64,000 nt of DNA from Bufo bufo (taxonomy: Eukaryota > Chordata > Amphibia > Anura > Bufonidae). Below, piece by piece: positions 10,775-22,422 of this stretch. The DNA lies in the NCBI RefSeq assembly GCF_905171765.1, contig NC_053392.1, positions 106,194,220-106,258,219 of the forward strand. Reading direction: 5' to 3'. The number at the start of each line of letters is the position of its first letter. Position 1 is the first letter of the stretch. A model generated the notes under the pieces. The model saw only the letters and a program-made list of their open reading frames with translations. It ran no database searches and was not told the origin of the DNA. The position numbers and the translations under genes were made by a program.

Positions 10775-11235
10775 ATGCACTTAATCCGCCCCTGGGACAG
10801 TTGTCTTTATTCAGCCTTACAAACTATGTTACTATGTGAATGTTTAATGTAAAAACTGCAGTTATGTTATATAATGTTAAAATATAACATAATAAAAGAA
10901 GTAATACTGCCTTACTGTTGCATTGCTGTTCCCTCTCTGACGCTTTTTGGTTCTCCGTAAGTCTCTGTGTCCTGGCCCCCGGCAGTGACACCACAGCATG
11001 GACAATACTACTTATTGGCGTAGTCTGAGACACGCCCCCTGTCTCATAATTGGTTCAGACTGCTGGTCTGCCTCTCCTCCGAGCAGCTGTGCCTCTTCAG
11101 ATTGGCTACTGTGTGTAAACACAACTCCATGACTGGCTCACCAGGAAGTCCATGTATTGAGAACTGCTTTACATTGCAATATGTAACAAAAGAATAATTA
11201 TTCCGATCACTAAACCACCAGTGAGAAAAGGAGGA
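10775..11235. other. Unassigned region
   Basis: No supported gene or repeat boundaries. It includes a short AT-rich stretch near 10840-10900. Confidence 0.4.
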
Positions 11236-11238
11236 TTA

Positions 11239-11582
11239 GGCCTCTTGCACACAAACGTTATGTGCCCGTGGCCGTATTGCGGCCCGCATACACATTTACT
11301 TGAATGGGTCCGCAATCACGGAGATGCAGAACGGAAGCATGGATCGGAACCCCACGGAAGCACTACAGAGTGCTTCCGTGGTGTTTCTGTCCATGCCTTC
11401 GCACCACAAAAAAATAAAACTTGTTCTATTTTTTTGCGGGGCGGACGGATCACGGACCAATTGAATTTGAATGGGTCTCGATCCGTCCTGGCCGCCGCAC
11501 GGACATTGCCCATGCATTGTGGAGCGAAAATTGCGGTCCCCAATGCACGGAATGGATGCACAACGTTCGTGTGAAAGAGGCC
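11239..11582. mobile_element. Harbinger-type MITE, TTA target duplication
   Basis: 344 bp. The left end is GGCCTCTTGCACACAAACGT and the right end is ACGTTCGTGTGAAAGAGGCC (inverted). It is flanked by TTA at 11236-11238 and 11583-11585. The interior pairs widely: GTGCTTCCGTGG (11371-11382) with CCACGGAAGCAC (11351-11362). Non-coding. Confidence 0.88.
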
Positions 11583-11895
11583 TTATCAGGATTATCACAC
11601 AAATACTGAGGCTCCTTTAGAAAGATGGAGTCTGGAGGGTCAATTTAACATCCCATAATAAAAAAAATACACCCATAAATACGCATGTATACACAAATAA
11701 TCAGTTACACAATAACCTTTCTTTCTTATAGAAACAGACAGAACAGTTTTCTGGCTGATGAACCTTATCCCTCACAATCTGCTGTGCCCTTTTCAAGCTC
11801 TATGTCATGTAAATGTCAATGACTAATGGCAGAGCACAGGCCAAAATTCTCTCAACTCTGTTCCTGACTCGTCAAATTTCCAAAACCAGCCAACT

Positions 11896-11897
<2 letters not shown>

Positions 11898-11935
<38 letters not shown>
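11898..11935. repeat. (AT)n microsatellite
   Basis: About 19 AT repeats directly abutting the Tc1 terminal repeat, whose TA target lies within the run. Confidence 0.9.
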
Positions 11936-11938
<3 letters not shown>

Positions 11939-12868
11939 TACAGACCAAAAGTTTGGACACACCTTCTCATTCAAAGAGTTTTCTTTATTTTCATGACTAT
12001 GAAGGCATCAAAACTATGAATTAACACATGTGGAATTATATACATAACAAACAAGTGTGAAACAACTGAAAATATGTCATATTCTAGGTTCTTCAAAGTA
12101 GCCACCTTTTGCTTTGATTACTGCTTTGCACACTCTTGGCATTCTCTTGATGAGCTTCAAGAGGTAGTCCCCTGGAATGGTCTTCCAACAGTCTTGAAGG
12201 AGCTCCCAGAGATGCTTAGCACTTGTTGGCCCTTTTGCCTTCACTCTGCGGTCCAGCTCACCCCAAACCATCTCGATTGGGTTCAGGTCCGGTGACTGTG
12301 GAGGCCAGGCGCAGCACCCCATCACTCTCCTTCATGGTCAAATAGCCCTTACTTTCAAAGTTTTCCCAATTTTTCGGCTGACTGACTGACCTTCATTTCT
12401 TACAGTAATGATGGCCACTCGTTTTTCTTTACTTAGCTGCTTTTTTCTTGCCATAATACTAATTCTAACAGTCTATTCAGTAGGACTATCAGCTGTGTAT
12501 CCACCTGACTTCTCCTCAACGCAACTGATGGTCCCAACCCCATTTATAAGGCAAGAAATTCCACTTGTTAAACCTAACAGGGCACACCTGTGAAGTGAAA
12601 ACCATTTCAGGGGACTACCTCTTGAAGCTCATCAAGAGAATGCCAAGAGTGTGCAAAGCAGTAATCAAAGCAAAAGGTGGCTACTTTGAAGAACCTAGAA
12701 TATGACATATTTTCAGTTGTTTCACACTTGTTTGTTATGTATATAATTCCACATGTGTTAATTCATAGTTTTGATGCCTTCAGTGTGAATCTACAATTTT
12801 CATAGTCATGAAAATAAAGAAAACTCTTTGAACGAGAAGGTGTGTCCAAACTTTTGGTCTGTACTGTA
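11934..12868. mobile_element. Tc1-like foldback element
   Basis: The ends are inverted repeats starting TACAGTACAGACCAAAAGTT (left) and ending in the complement (right), flanked by TA (11932-11933 and 12869-12870). The arms stay complementary for more than 200 bp: 11934-12175 pairs with about 12608-12868. The right arm repeats the end of the transposase gene a second time (CATCAAGAGAATGCCAAGAG at 12629). The element is therefore an internally rearranged, non-autonomous Tc1 with long terminal repeats. Confidence 0.88.
12077..12325 (-). pseudogene. Tc1 transposase C-terminal fragment
   Basis: 82 codons containing PPQSPDLNPIEMVW, the block with the third catalytic acid (Glu), and ending KAVIKAKGGYFEEP. 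The DNA-binding half and both Asp residues are absent, so no activity is possible. It lies in the left half of the foldback element. Confidence 0.85.
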
Positions 12869-12883
12869 TATACACACACACAC

Positions 12884-13241
12884 AGTCACAGAAAATAATG
12901 CACTATAATAGTAGATGCAAGCATAACATATGGACTAAGTCCTCACTCTATTGATAAAATCTGAGACACTTGGTCAATACATTTTGATCAAAACACATCT
13001 AAGCCCACCTACCAAGCGACAAGGTGGTCTCAGTTCAGGCGGGTCCTACGCTAAACCTGCCTATGCCGTTATGCATTTATGTTCAGGAGCGCAGACCCTG
13101 CACATATAGTGTGTTGCTCCTAGTGACCTCCATGTGCAGCAGCAACCGGTGGGAGGAGGAGCACACACACCTCTATGTACCACCTTAATCAAGGTCGCCT
13201 ATTAGATAGGTTGGGCAAAAGTGCACATGAATACTACTCCC
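12884..13241. repeat. Duplicated segment, copy 1 (uninterrupted)
   Basis: Begins AGTCACAGAAAATAATGCAC and ends GCACATGAATACTACTCC. The same sequence recurs at 13374-14822, where a hAT-like element splits it. Copy 1 keeps the empty site TTGGTCAATACATTTTG (12972-12988). The function is unknown; it is probably part of an older dispersed repeat. Confidence 0.9.
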
Positions 13242-13373
13242 AAGATAGGAGCGTATTCACAAATGAAGGTGCCACTCCTTCAAGACAAGTTAAACAAATC
13301 ACGGGAAAAAAATAAATAAAACATCCTGCACGATAGGATAATGAATGTTGCGGATGTACATGGCTACATTTAT

Positions 13374-14822
13374 AGTCACAGAAAATAATGCACTATAATA
13401 GTAGATGCAAGCATAACATATGGACTAAGCCCTCACTCTACTGATAAAATCTGAGATACTTGGTCAATAGTGTTGAGCGCGAATATTCGAATAGCGAATA
13501 TTAATCGCGAATATTGCAACATCGCTAATTTGCAAATATTTTGAATATAGTGCTATATAATTTCGCTATATCGAATATTCGTCATTTTTTTACATCTGAA
13601 AACATGATTCCTCCCTGCTTCTTTCTTGTGGGTCAATGTTTTCATATGGAAAAAAAAATGACGAATATTCTAAAAAACGAATATATAGCAATATAGGGAA
13701 TATATTTGTTATTTAGAATATTCACATTTTTTTTCCAATCTGTACAGTTGTTCGCATACTCCTCCCCGACAAGCGTCCCCGTCACCATGGGAACCCATGT
13801 GGGTTAGAAAATACCATCGGATCTGAGTTTCCCCTGAGATCGTGAAAACTCAGATCCGATGGTATATTCTAACCCACTGGTGTTCCCATGGTGACGGGGA
13901 CGCTTGTCGGGGAGGAGTATGCCGAAGTGGAATAACAGTACAGATTGAAAAAAAAAATGACAATATATTCTAAATAACGAATATATTCGCTATATTGCTA
14001 TAACTTTGTTTTTTAGAATATTCGTCATATTCGTCATATTATAAAACACGAAGTTATAGCAATATAGCGAATATTCGTGAAATACACATATAGACTGCAA
14101 TTTAGCTAATATAGTGCTATAGTATCTCATTTTTATAGTGTACATTTTTTCCAAATCTGATCTCCAGAAGAGACCAAAAAAATGACACTATAAAAAAAAA
14201 GATTATAGCACTAATATTAGCTAAATTGCAGTCTATATGTGTATTTTACGAATATTCGCTATAATTGCTTTAACTTTGTTTTTTAGAATATTCGTAATAT
14301 TCTAAAACAAGAATATATAGCAATGTAGCAAATATTCATAAAATACACATATTAGCCATAGCCAACAGGAAAGTTGCCTTATACAGTTAAAAGAAAATCG
14401 CAATACGCAAATAATTAAATCGCATATTATTCGCAATAAATAGAATAATGACGAATATTCGATTTTGACGAATAAAAGACGAATATTCAATCGAATATTC
14501 GTGAACTATTGCGAAATCGAATATGGCACCTCCCGCTCATCACTATTGGTCAATACATTTTGATCAAAACACATCTAAGCCCACCTACTAAGTGACAAGG
14601 TGGTCTCACTTCAGGCGGGTCCTACGCTAAACCTGCCTATGCCGTTATGCATTTATGTTCAGGAGCGCAGACCCCGCACATATAGTGTGTTGCTCCTAGT
14701 TACTGTACCTCCATGTGCAGCAGCAACCGGTGGGAGTAGGAGCACACACACCTATATGTACCACCTTAATCAAGGTCGCCTATTAGATAGGTGAGGCAAA
14801 AGTGCACATGAATACTACTCCC
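13374..14822. repeat. Duplicated segment, copy 2 (split by an insertion)
   Basis: The halves 13374-13467 and 14546-14822 match copy 1 with few differences (for example GTTACTGTACCTCC against GTGACCTCC near 14700). Confidence 0.9.
13468..14545. mobile_element. hAT-like AT-rich non-autonomous element, 8-bp duplication
   Basis: 1,078 bp. The left end is TAGTGTTGAGCGCGAATATT and the right end is GGGAGGTGC...-type sequence finishing CCGCTCATCACTA. It is flanked by TTGGTCAA (13460-13467 and 14546-14553). The interior is multiply palindromic, with GAATATTCG and TATAGCAATATAGCG motifs and a GC-rich hairpin (CACCATGGGAACCCATGTGG and its partner, 13782-13905). There is no ORF. The uninterrupted copy at 12884-13241 proves the insertion point. 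Confidence 0.9.
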
Positions 14823-14831
14823 TATATATTT

Positions 14832-15968
14832 TGTGGAGACTCGCTCTGGTAGTCAGGACAAGCGGACGCAATATAGAGGCAAAGACCAGTTTATAACTCA
14901 AAAACTTCTGAGTTTATTCACACTTGTTGCAAGTACACAGTACGACAGTTCATTTGCAGTATTGGTGTTAGTTCACACCCAGATATCTCAAAATCCAAAC
15001 AGTCACCTTTTGTCCTGGGTGTTAATCCACACCCGACCAGCATAGCTCAGAACAGAGCAGTCCTCCCGAATTCAGGCCTCCAGCCTGGCACAAGGCTCAG
15101 ATCCCGGTACAGAGATTGCCAGAGCTCCAATGTCAGAGAGAGATAATTCCCACCCACCTGACACTGCTGACTGTTTTTTTATAGGCCAGACAAAACCCGG
15201 CCTGGAACATGGGGAGAAGTCACCCACCCAGCACTTTGACTACTCCCAGTAAGGCTACTTTCACACTGGCATTTTGGTTTCCGTTTGTAAGATCCGTTTC
15301 AGGGCTCTCACAAGCGGTCCAAAATGGATCAGTTTTGTCCTAATGCATTCTGAATGGATAAGGATCCACTCCTCCATTCCGCTCTGGAGGCTGACACCAA
15401 AACGCTGCTTGCAGCGTTTTGGTGTCCGCCTGACGATGCAGAGGCAAACGGATCCGTCCTGACACACAATGTAAGTCAATGGGGACGGATCAGTTTTCAC
15501 TGACACAATATGGCACAATAGAAAACGGATCCGTCCCCCATTGACTTTCAATGGTGTTTAAGATGACTCCATTTTGTCTATGTAACAGATAATACAAATT
15601 AGATTATTTGAATGAAAATCTTTTTGTCAATCTTTGTACTCGATGACCTGCTTTTCCTTTGTTATATTGATTGACTTTGTTGTAAAGAAAATTTTTCTTT
15701 TACTTTATAAAAATTTTTTATAAAACTTAAATTTACTACAAATGGATCCGTTCTGAACAGATGCATGCGGTTGTATTATGTGAACGGAAGCGTTTGTGCA
15801 GATCCATGACGGATCGGCACCAAACGCGAATGTGAAAGTAGCCTTAGAGCTGTCCCGGATCAACTATTTAGAGCCATACTAAACAGCAAAGTGTCAAACA
15901 GCAACTTCTGCTAACACATGAAAACTGGCTCTTACTCCACCGAGGCCAAGAACCTCGGTGACACATAC
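14832..15968 (-). mobile_element. Probable 3' LTR of a degraded Gypsy element, with a MITE inside
   Basis: In minus orientation this follows Gypsy pol remnants (16080-16780). Its outer end on + reads TGTGGAGACTCGCTCTGG (14832), the complement of an LTR ending in CA. The inner end may be near 15968 (TGTCACCGAGG on -), downstream of a purine-rich run AAAGGGGGGAGG (about 16007-16018). The exact inner border is uncertain. The matching 5' LTR is not in the window. Confidence 0.55.
15253..15843. mobile_element. Harbinger-type MITE inside the LTR
   Basis: Ends GGCTACTTTCACACTGGCAT and GCGAATGTGAAAGTAGCC, flanked by TAA (15250-15252) and TTA (15844-15846). It contains the family's CGGATCCGT motifs. 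About 15560-15745 is an AT-rich stretch not shared with the copy at 21111, so it is probably a further small insertion. Confidence 0.82.
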
Positions 15969-16079
15969 CTATCATCCACGATGATTCCTTGTACCTTCTT
16001 AAATACCTCCCCCCTTTGTTCAACCCTGAGGGGGTGAACACATGCCATACAGTATACCCGGGACAGGGCATTTGCGTTT

Positions 16080-16780
16080 CCCTGTAACCGGCCTGCCCTG
16101 TGTTCTATGGAGAACTTAAAAGTTCTTTAAGGATAGGAACCACCTGGTGACTCGGGCATTTCTCTCTTTGGCCTGGCTCATCCACTTGAGAGGGGAGTGG
16201 TCAGTCACCAGGCGGAACTTTCTCCCCAACAAATAGTAGCGGAGAGACTCGAGTGCCCACTTGATATCCAGGCACTCCTGTACCTGGTTTCGGCTGGGGT
16301 AAGCTTGCGGCTTAGGAAGACAACGGGATGCTCCTCCCCGTTAACTTCCTGAGACAGTACCGCACCGAAGCCTACTTCGGAGGCGTCCGTCTGTACTATG
16401 AATTCCCTTTGAAGTCGGGCATCACCAAAACTGGGGACCCACACAGGGCCGACTTCAAAGCAGAGAACGCCTCTTCCGCCTGATCATCCCAGCGAACCAT
16501 CACCAACCTGTGTCCATTCAAGAGCCCTGTCAATGGCGCGGCCACTGTAGAAAAGTGGGGAACAAACCTCATGTAATAGCCCACCATTCCTAGGAACGAC
16601 TTTACTTGCCTAGTGGTGACAGGTCGGGGCCAATTCCGAATAGCCTCTATTTTGTTCACCCCAGGTACTTCGTTTCCTCTAACCCTATTGTGCATTTTTT
16701 TGGGTTAGCGGTTAGCCCAGCATTCCTAATGGAGTAGCCTGTACTTTGGGTAGGTGACTTTATCAGTCAGCACTGTGGAT
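16080..16780 (-). pseudogene. Gypsy pol remnant: end of RT and RNase H
   Basis: 16695-16396 encodes the RT thumb and connection region (VKSFLGMVGYYMRFVPHFS, then AAPLTGLLNG). 16444-16205 encodes the start of RNase H (FIVQTDASEVGFGAVLSQ, then VVFLSRKLTPAETRY). The two overlap in different frames, so there is a frameshift near 16400. Downstream frames (16204-16080) show more RNase H sequence with stops. Integrase is missing. At about 16790 the remnant is truncated by a Tc1 tail. Confidence 0.8.
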
Positions 16781-16789
16781 GACGATATC

Positions 16790-17040
16790 ATCGAATATTT
16801 GGGATGTGCTGGAGAAGGCTTTGCGCAGCAGTCAGACTCTACCATCATCAATGCAAGATCTTGGTGAAAAATTAATGCAACACTGGATGGAAATAAATCT
16901 TGTGACATTGCAGAAGCTTATCGAAACAATGCCACAGCGAATGCGTGCCATAATCAAAGCTAAAGGCGGTCCAACGAAATATTAGAGTGTGTGACCTTTT
17001 TTTTTTTTGGTGACGACTTTTTTTTTGGACAGGCAGTGTG
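16790..17040 (+). mobile_element. 3' end of a Tc1-like element
   Basis: A 68-codon reading frame (16779-16985) ends with IETMPQRMRAIIKAKGGPTKY, split here as IETMPQRMRAI then IKAKGGPTKY, a typical Tc1 transposase C-terminus. It is followed by GGTGACGAC, a T run and GGACAGGCAGTGTG (17027-17040), a Tc1 terminal repeat. No catalytic residues remain and there is no left end. Confidence 0.75.
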
Positions 17041-17815
17041 TATATCAGTGATATTTTTCCCCTAAAACAATCTACATGAGAATACTTCTAAAATATTATG
17101 TATGATTGAACTCGGCATGTTTTTTTCTGTAGGATTTGTACATAAATGGTAATTGAAAAACTTGTGTCTTTGCTTCCATTGAAACATCGAGAGTTACAGC
17201 AGTACAGTAGAGGGCTATGTGTCCCTGTCCCGTATAATGGGCTAAAAAAAGAAAGAAAGCTGGAGACCGTTGCTATTGACCATGGAATGTGAGGGGTTAA
17301 ATGACCCCTCAAATGCATTTACGGCACCCCAAAGCTCAGTGGCACCTTGGTATTTCCGGCCAGTAGGCAGGAGTTATGAGTCCATACACAGTCCACTGTC
17401 CCCACTAACCCCCCCCCCCCCCCGCCCATGTCTCAATCCACTCCTTAACTTACACTGCCACTGACCTACAAAACACAAGTCAGTGACACGCTTACACCAA
17501 ATTCCTGTCCTCCTCAGACACAGGAGGCCCAGACTCTGCAGTCTGCTTACAGGGAATAACTTCTCTCTAGACAAGGACCGCGTGTTGCTGTTGCGCTCTG
17601 CCGTCCCCCCATTTCCAGTCTGACTCCCTGTCAGAACCTCTTTCCGGCCCAGGCGTAGCAATAGGTAAATAATGTCATACCACACGCTAACAGTACAAAG
17701 TCCTGCCTGGCCATGATACTTACTAATTACTATGGCTCCTCTTTCTAGTACTGCGCCAAGAGCTGTATGTGAGGCCAGTGTTCAGATTCTCCTCCAGCTG
17801 CAGCATATTAAAGCA
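17041..17815. other. Unassigned region with a poly-C run
   Basis: No gene supported. C14 at about 17409-17422 is the only distinctive feature. Short ORFs here lack conserved motifs. Confidence 0.4.
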
Positions 17816-17819
17816 TTAA

Positions 17820-18146
17820 AAGGGTTATCCAACCCCTTTAACGCCCCCAAAATGCCCGGGCCCCTCATACTGGTCATACTTACCCTGCTGCATGGCACCC
17901 GTGTCGCTTCTCATGTCTGCATGGCCGCCCCTGCATCTCCCTATCTTGTGGATATAAACATTAAGCGATGGGGGGAGCCTCCCTAGCATTGTGGGGAGCC
18001 TCATTTCCGTCGCAGCCTGCTATTGTGGATGGGGACGAGCGATCGGGAGATGCAGTACAGCGCCGGCGTGTGGGGGAGCGGGTAAGTATAACCAGTATGA
18101 GGGGCCAGCGCATTTTGGGGGGTGTTATAGGGGTTGGATAACCCCT
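17820..18146. mobile_element. T2/Kolobok-type MITE with TTAA target sites
   Basis: Left end AAGGGTTATCCAACCCCTTT, right end GGGGTTGGATAACCCCTT, flanked by TTAA at 17816-17819 and 18147-18150. The arms remain complementary further in (GGTCATACTTACC with GGTAAGTATAACC). TTAA duplication and this end sequence fit Kolobok T2 MITEs of frogs. Confidence 0.85.
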
Positions 18147-18340
18147 TTAAATGGCGGCGGCCCATTGGGAATCTGCATCATGCGGGGCCCTATGTTGCCC
18201 TCTATGTAAACAATGAATTCCGCTGTAGCTTGTTGCTGTTCCCGATGGGGTCTCACTGCCCAGGACCCCTACTGAGGCAGGCCCTGTAGCAGCGGGTACA
18301 GCTGCTACAGCGGTAGTTACATCCCTGCAAGTAGGAAAGA

Positions 18341-18517
18341 GGGGGAGATTTATCAAAACTGGTGTAAAGTAGAACTGGCTTAGTTGCCCATAGCATCCAA
18401 TAAGATTCCACATTTCATTTTTTAGAGCTGCTTTGGAAAATCAAAGGATCAATCCGATTGGTTGCTATGGGCAACTATGCCAGTTTTCCTTTACATCAGT
18501 TTTGATAAATCTCCCCC
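18341..18517. mobile_element. Foldback MITE, GGGGGAGATTTATCAAA ends
   Basis: Left GGGGGAGATTTATCAAAACT, right AGTTTTGATAAATCTCCCCC, a perfect terminal inverted repeat. The subterminal TTGCCCATAGCATCCAAT is inverted as ATTGGTTGCTATGGGCAA. No clear target duplication was found. A half copy lies at 9214-9313. Confidence 0.8.
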
Positions 18518-19452
18518 AATGACATGAAATGAAGGCCATCTTGCCTGAGCATGGCTGTTCTAAGTGGCATTTAGGAAGCATTAAGAAAATAGCTTTACGG
18601 CAGCCCCATGGTCCATAGACACAGTGGTCAGGAGGAGACCTCAGTGACTTCTATGGAGAGTTTTCTAGGCAGCTGTGACCTGTGCAGAGTTCATTGTACA
18701 AGAAAGGAATAGATAAGCTCTGACAATCACCTATTGTGAAGGGTGGATCCGGTCTTATCTGTCATTCTAATCCTTCCTGTAGTTATATCACCTCTGTGTA
18801 TAGATAAGTAGGTAACTGCAGTAAAGTGCTCTGTACAGACCAAGAAGTGGGCCTATCATTATTCTTAGCAGCCATTGTGAAAAATGCATAAAAAAATGAT
18901 TTTATGTTTAGATATAGATATTGAAAATTAAAAATAACATCATCAAAAATTCTTTCAAAATATGTTAAGCATAAAAACCTGATTAAAACAATAGGTCATT
19001 ATTTGATAACACATGTCCTTTAAATTAAAGCAAGCACATTACCCCAGAGGGCTACTGCAACTGATTAATTTGCTAGTTAATCCGTTAATGTTTATGCACT
19101 TTTTGTATGTAATCCAAGAGTTAAAATAGGAACACCATTTTATGAGAGGAGGTGGGCACTTCTTCTCTGGGACAGAACCGTAGTAGTTGGGTTCTGGTAG
19201 TCTAGATGAAAGGAAGCATCTGTATGTGCCTGTGCAGAAGTGAGACCTGTTGTAAGAAACCCTCATTCTTGCATCCCAACAACTACCACCATCCTCTGAG
19301 AGAGAAAGTAGTACATGATATACAGACTGCTGAGGCCCCATTTAAAGGATGGGTGCAAAGGGCAGAGAGTGCAATAGCTTATATATAGCAACAGGCTTTA
19401 CTGCTAGTGGAAAGGGTTAACTGCTTCAGGCGCCCACCATGCTTTTACCATG
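18518..19452. other. Unassigned region
   Basis: Mostly AT-rich. No ORF with recognisable motifs and no terminal repeats. Confidence 0.4.
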
Positions 19453-19738
19453 GATAGATAGATAGTTAAGAGATATACTGTATATGAGCTATATGACAAA
19501 GAACATGAGACAGACAGATAGAAATATACAGAGATAGATGAAGATAGATAACAGAGAGACAGAAATAAAGATAGATTAGATAATAGACAGAGATACAGAG
19601 AAAGATACAGAGATAGATACAGTAGATAGCAACTGGGGTAATAAACAGGTCTAACGCCCGTCACTGATACTGGAGTGCTGCCTCATCATTTGCTTTTGGA
19701 TAGATTGATAGATAGATAATAGATAGATATAGATAGAT

Positions 19739-19775
<37 letters not shown>

Positions 19776-19933
19776 CAGGCTCCATTGAGAGAGCAGAAAT
19801 GCTGCATTGCTGTTGGGTGTAATAAAATCCACCTTTTTCACTACAAGACCGGAGTGCTGTCCTCATTTCACCGATTTAGATAGATAGATAGATAGATAAT
19901 GATAGATAATAGATAGATAGATAATGATAGATA

Positions 19934-19990
<57 letters not shown>

Positions 19991-19991
19991 A

Positions 19992-20036
<45 letters not shown>

Positions 20037-20141
20037 CAGACAGGCTCCATTGAGAGAGCTGAAATGCTGTATTGCTGTTGGGTGTAATAAAATCCACCTT
20101 TTTCACCACAAGACCGGAGTGCTGCCCTCATTTCACCGATT

Positions 20142-20173
<32 letters not shown>

Positions 20174-20215
20174 AATAGATAGATAGATAATAGATAGATA
20201 GACAGATAGATAGAT

Positions 20216-20303
<88 letters not shown>

Positions 20304-20330
20304 GAGATAGATAGATAGATAGATAGACAG

Positions 20331-20395
<65 letters not shown>

Positions 20396-20453
20396 GAGAT
20401 AGATAGATAGATAGATAGATAGATAGGAGATAGATAGATAGATAGATAGACAG

Positions 20454-20513
<60 letters not shown>

Positions 20514-20515
20514 TG

Positions 20516-20546
<31 letters not shown>

Positions 20547-20666
20547 CAGGCTCCATTGAGAGAGCTGAAATGCTGTATTGCTGTTGGGTGTAATAAAATT
20601 CACCTTTTTCACCACAAGACCGGAGTGCTGCCCTCATTTCACCGATTTAGATAGATAGATAGATAA
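19453..20666. repeat. Composite GATA array with a ~105-bp interspersed segment
   Basis: Blocks of GATA/GACA of different lengths alternate with a unique segment that runs from GGCTCCATTGAGAGAGC to CTCATTTCACCGATTTAG. The segment occurs at about 19777-19880, 20042-20146 and 20549-20653. A fourth, diverged partial copy is at about 19655-19695 (GGAGTGCTGCCTCATCATTT). GATA tracts between copies range from about 165 to 400 bp. Variants (GATAGG, GACAGG, TGATAGA) mark sub-blocks. The YLSI-rich reading frames are translations of the microsatellite. Confidence 0.95.
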
Positions 20667-21107
20667 TCGATAGAAGGTGCACTCTACAGCTTGTGTCCAC
20701 AGGATCCAAAGGGTGGCACATTTTCAGTCTGGCAGACAAATAAAGGGGTTTTCCAGAGTTTAACCTGTAGCAGATGGTATCAGCCATGGCGCTGTGCACC
20801 TCTTGTATAGGAATGCCAGGAGATGATGGGGCTGCTCATTCCTGTGCAGGAGGGCGACCTGTGTGATTTCAGGCTACAGCAGGTACAGTCTAGTGAAAAG
20901 TTTTAGGCAGGTGTGGGAAAAATGCTGCAAAGTAAGACTGCAGAGAACACAACAACCCATCAACTGTACCCAAAACCTCCCCCAGGTTACAAAATACACT
21001 TATCAATCATATATATCCTTTTGTCGTCCTTCTCGTGTGGCAATTTTAATGTTGAGGATAGCATCTGTCCCACTGTCTCAGATAACGGAGTCTGTACCAT
21101 GAACACA
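20667..21107. other. Unassigned region
   Basis: No supported feature between the GATA array and the tandem MITEs. Confidence 0.4.
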
Positions 21108-21110
21108 TAA

Positions 21111-21475
21111 GGCTACTTTCACACCTGCGTTAGGTGCGGATCCGTCTTGTATCCGCACAGAAGGATCTGCACCGATAATGCAAACGCTTGTATCTGTTCA
21201 GAACGGATCCGTTTGCATTATCATGATAATTGCACCATATTGTGTCAGTGAAAACGGATCCGTCCCCATTGACTTACATTGTAAGTCAGGACGGATCAGT
21301 TTGGATCCGCATCCAGAGCGGAATGGAGGCTGAACGGAGGCAAACTGATGCATTCTGAGCGGATCCTTATCCATTCAGAATGCATTGGTGCTGAACTGAT
21401 CCGTTTTGGGCCGCTTGTGAGAGCCCTGAAACGGATCTAACAGGTGGACCCAGAAACGCCAGTGTGAAAGTAGCC
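21111..21475. mobile_element. Harbinger-type MITE A, TAA target duplication
   Basis: 365 bp. Left GGCTACTTTCACACCTGCGT, right ACGCCAGTGTGAAAGTAGCC. Flanked by TAA at 21108-21110 and 21476-21478. The interior carries repeated GGATCCGT motifs, as in the autonomous Harbinger ends at the start of the window. Confidence 0.9.
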
Positions 21476-21478
21476 TAA

Positions 21479-22419
21479 GGCCTCTTTCAGATGGGAGTTG
21501 CGGGAAAATGTGCGGGTGCGTTACGGGAACACCCGCATTTTTTGCGCGCGAGTGCAAAACATTGTAATGCGTTTTGCACTCGCGTGAGAAAAATCACGCA
21601 TGTTTGGTACCCAAACCCGAACTTATTCACAGAAGTTCGGGCTTGGCTATCGGTGTTCTGTAGATTGTATTATTTTCCCTTATAACATGGTTATAAGGGA
21701 AAATAATAGCATTCTGAATACAGAATGCATAGTAAAATAGCGCTGGAGGGGTTAAAAAAAAATTAAAAATTATTTAACTCACCTTAGTCCACTTGATCGC
21801 GCAGCCCGGCATCTCCTTCTGTCTCCTTTGCTGAACATGACCTGTGGTGACGTCACTCCGGTCATCACATGATCCATCACATGATCCATCACCATGGTAA
21901 AAGATCATGTGATGGATCATGTGATGACCGGAGTGACGTCACCACAGGTCCTGTTCAGCAAAGAAGGAGACAGACGAGATGCCGGCAGCGCGAGCAAGTG
22001 GATTAAGGTGAGTTAAATTTTTTATTTTTATTTTTTTAACCCCTCCAGCCCTATTGTACTATGCATTCTGTATTCAGAATGCTATTATTTTCCCTTATAA
22101 CCATGTTATAAGGGAAAATAATAATGATCGTGTCTCCATCCCGATCGTCTCCTAGCAACCGTGCGTGAAAATCGCACCGCATCCGCACTTGCTTGCGATT
22201 TTCATGCAACCCCATTCACTTCTATGGGGCCTGCGTTGCGTGAAAAACGCAGAATATAGAGCATGCTGCAATTTTCACGCAACGCACAAGTGATGCGTGA
22301 AAATCACCGCTCATGTGAACAGCCCCATAGAAATGAATGGGTCGGTATTCAGTGCGGTTGCAATGCGTTCACCTCACGCATCGCATCCGCGCGGAATACT
22401 CGCCCGTGTGAAAGGGGCC
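21479..22419. mobile_element. Harbinger-type MITE B, long foldback, TAA target duplication
   Basis: 941 bp. Left GGCCTCTTTCAGATGGGAG, right CGCCCGTGTGAAAGGGGCC, flanked by TAA at 21476-21478 and 22420-22422. The arms pair almost end to end: ATAAGGGAAAATAATAGCAT, GACCTGTGGTGACGTCAC and GATCCATCACATGATC all recur inverted about a centre near 21897. It shares its left TAA with MITE A. Confidence 0.9.
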
Positions 22420-22422
22420 TAA

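Noticed and set aside
19651..20637. Long YLSIYLSI proteins on the minus strand
   Set aside because: Direct translation of a GATA microsatellite with no stop in that frame.
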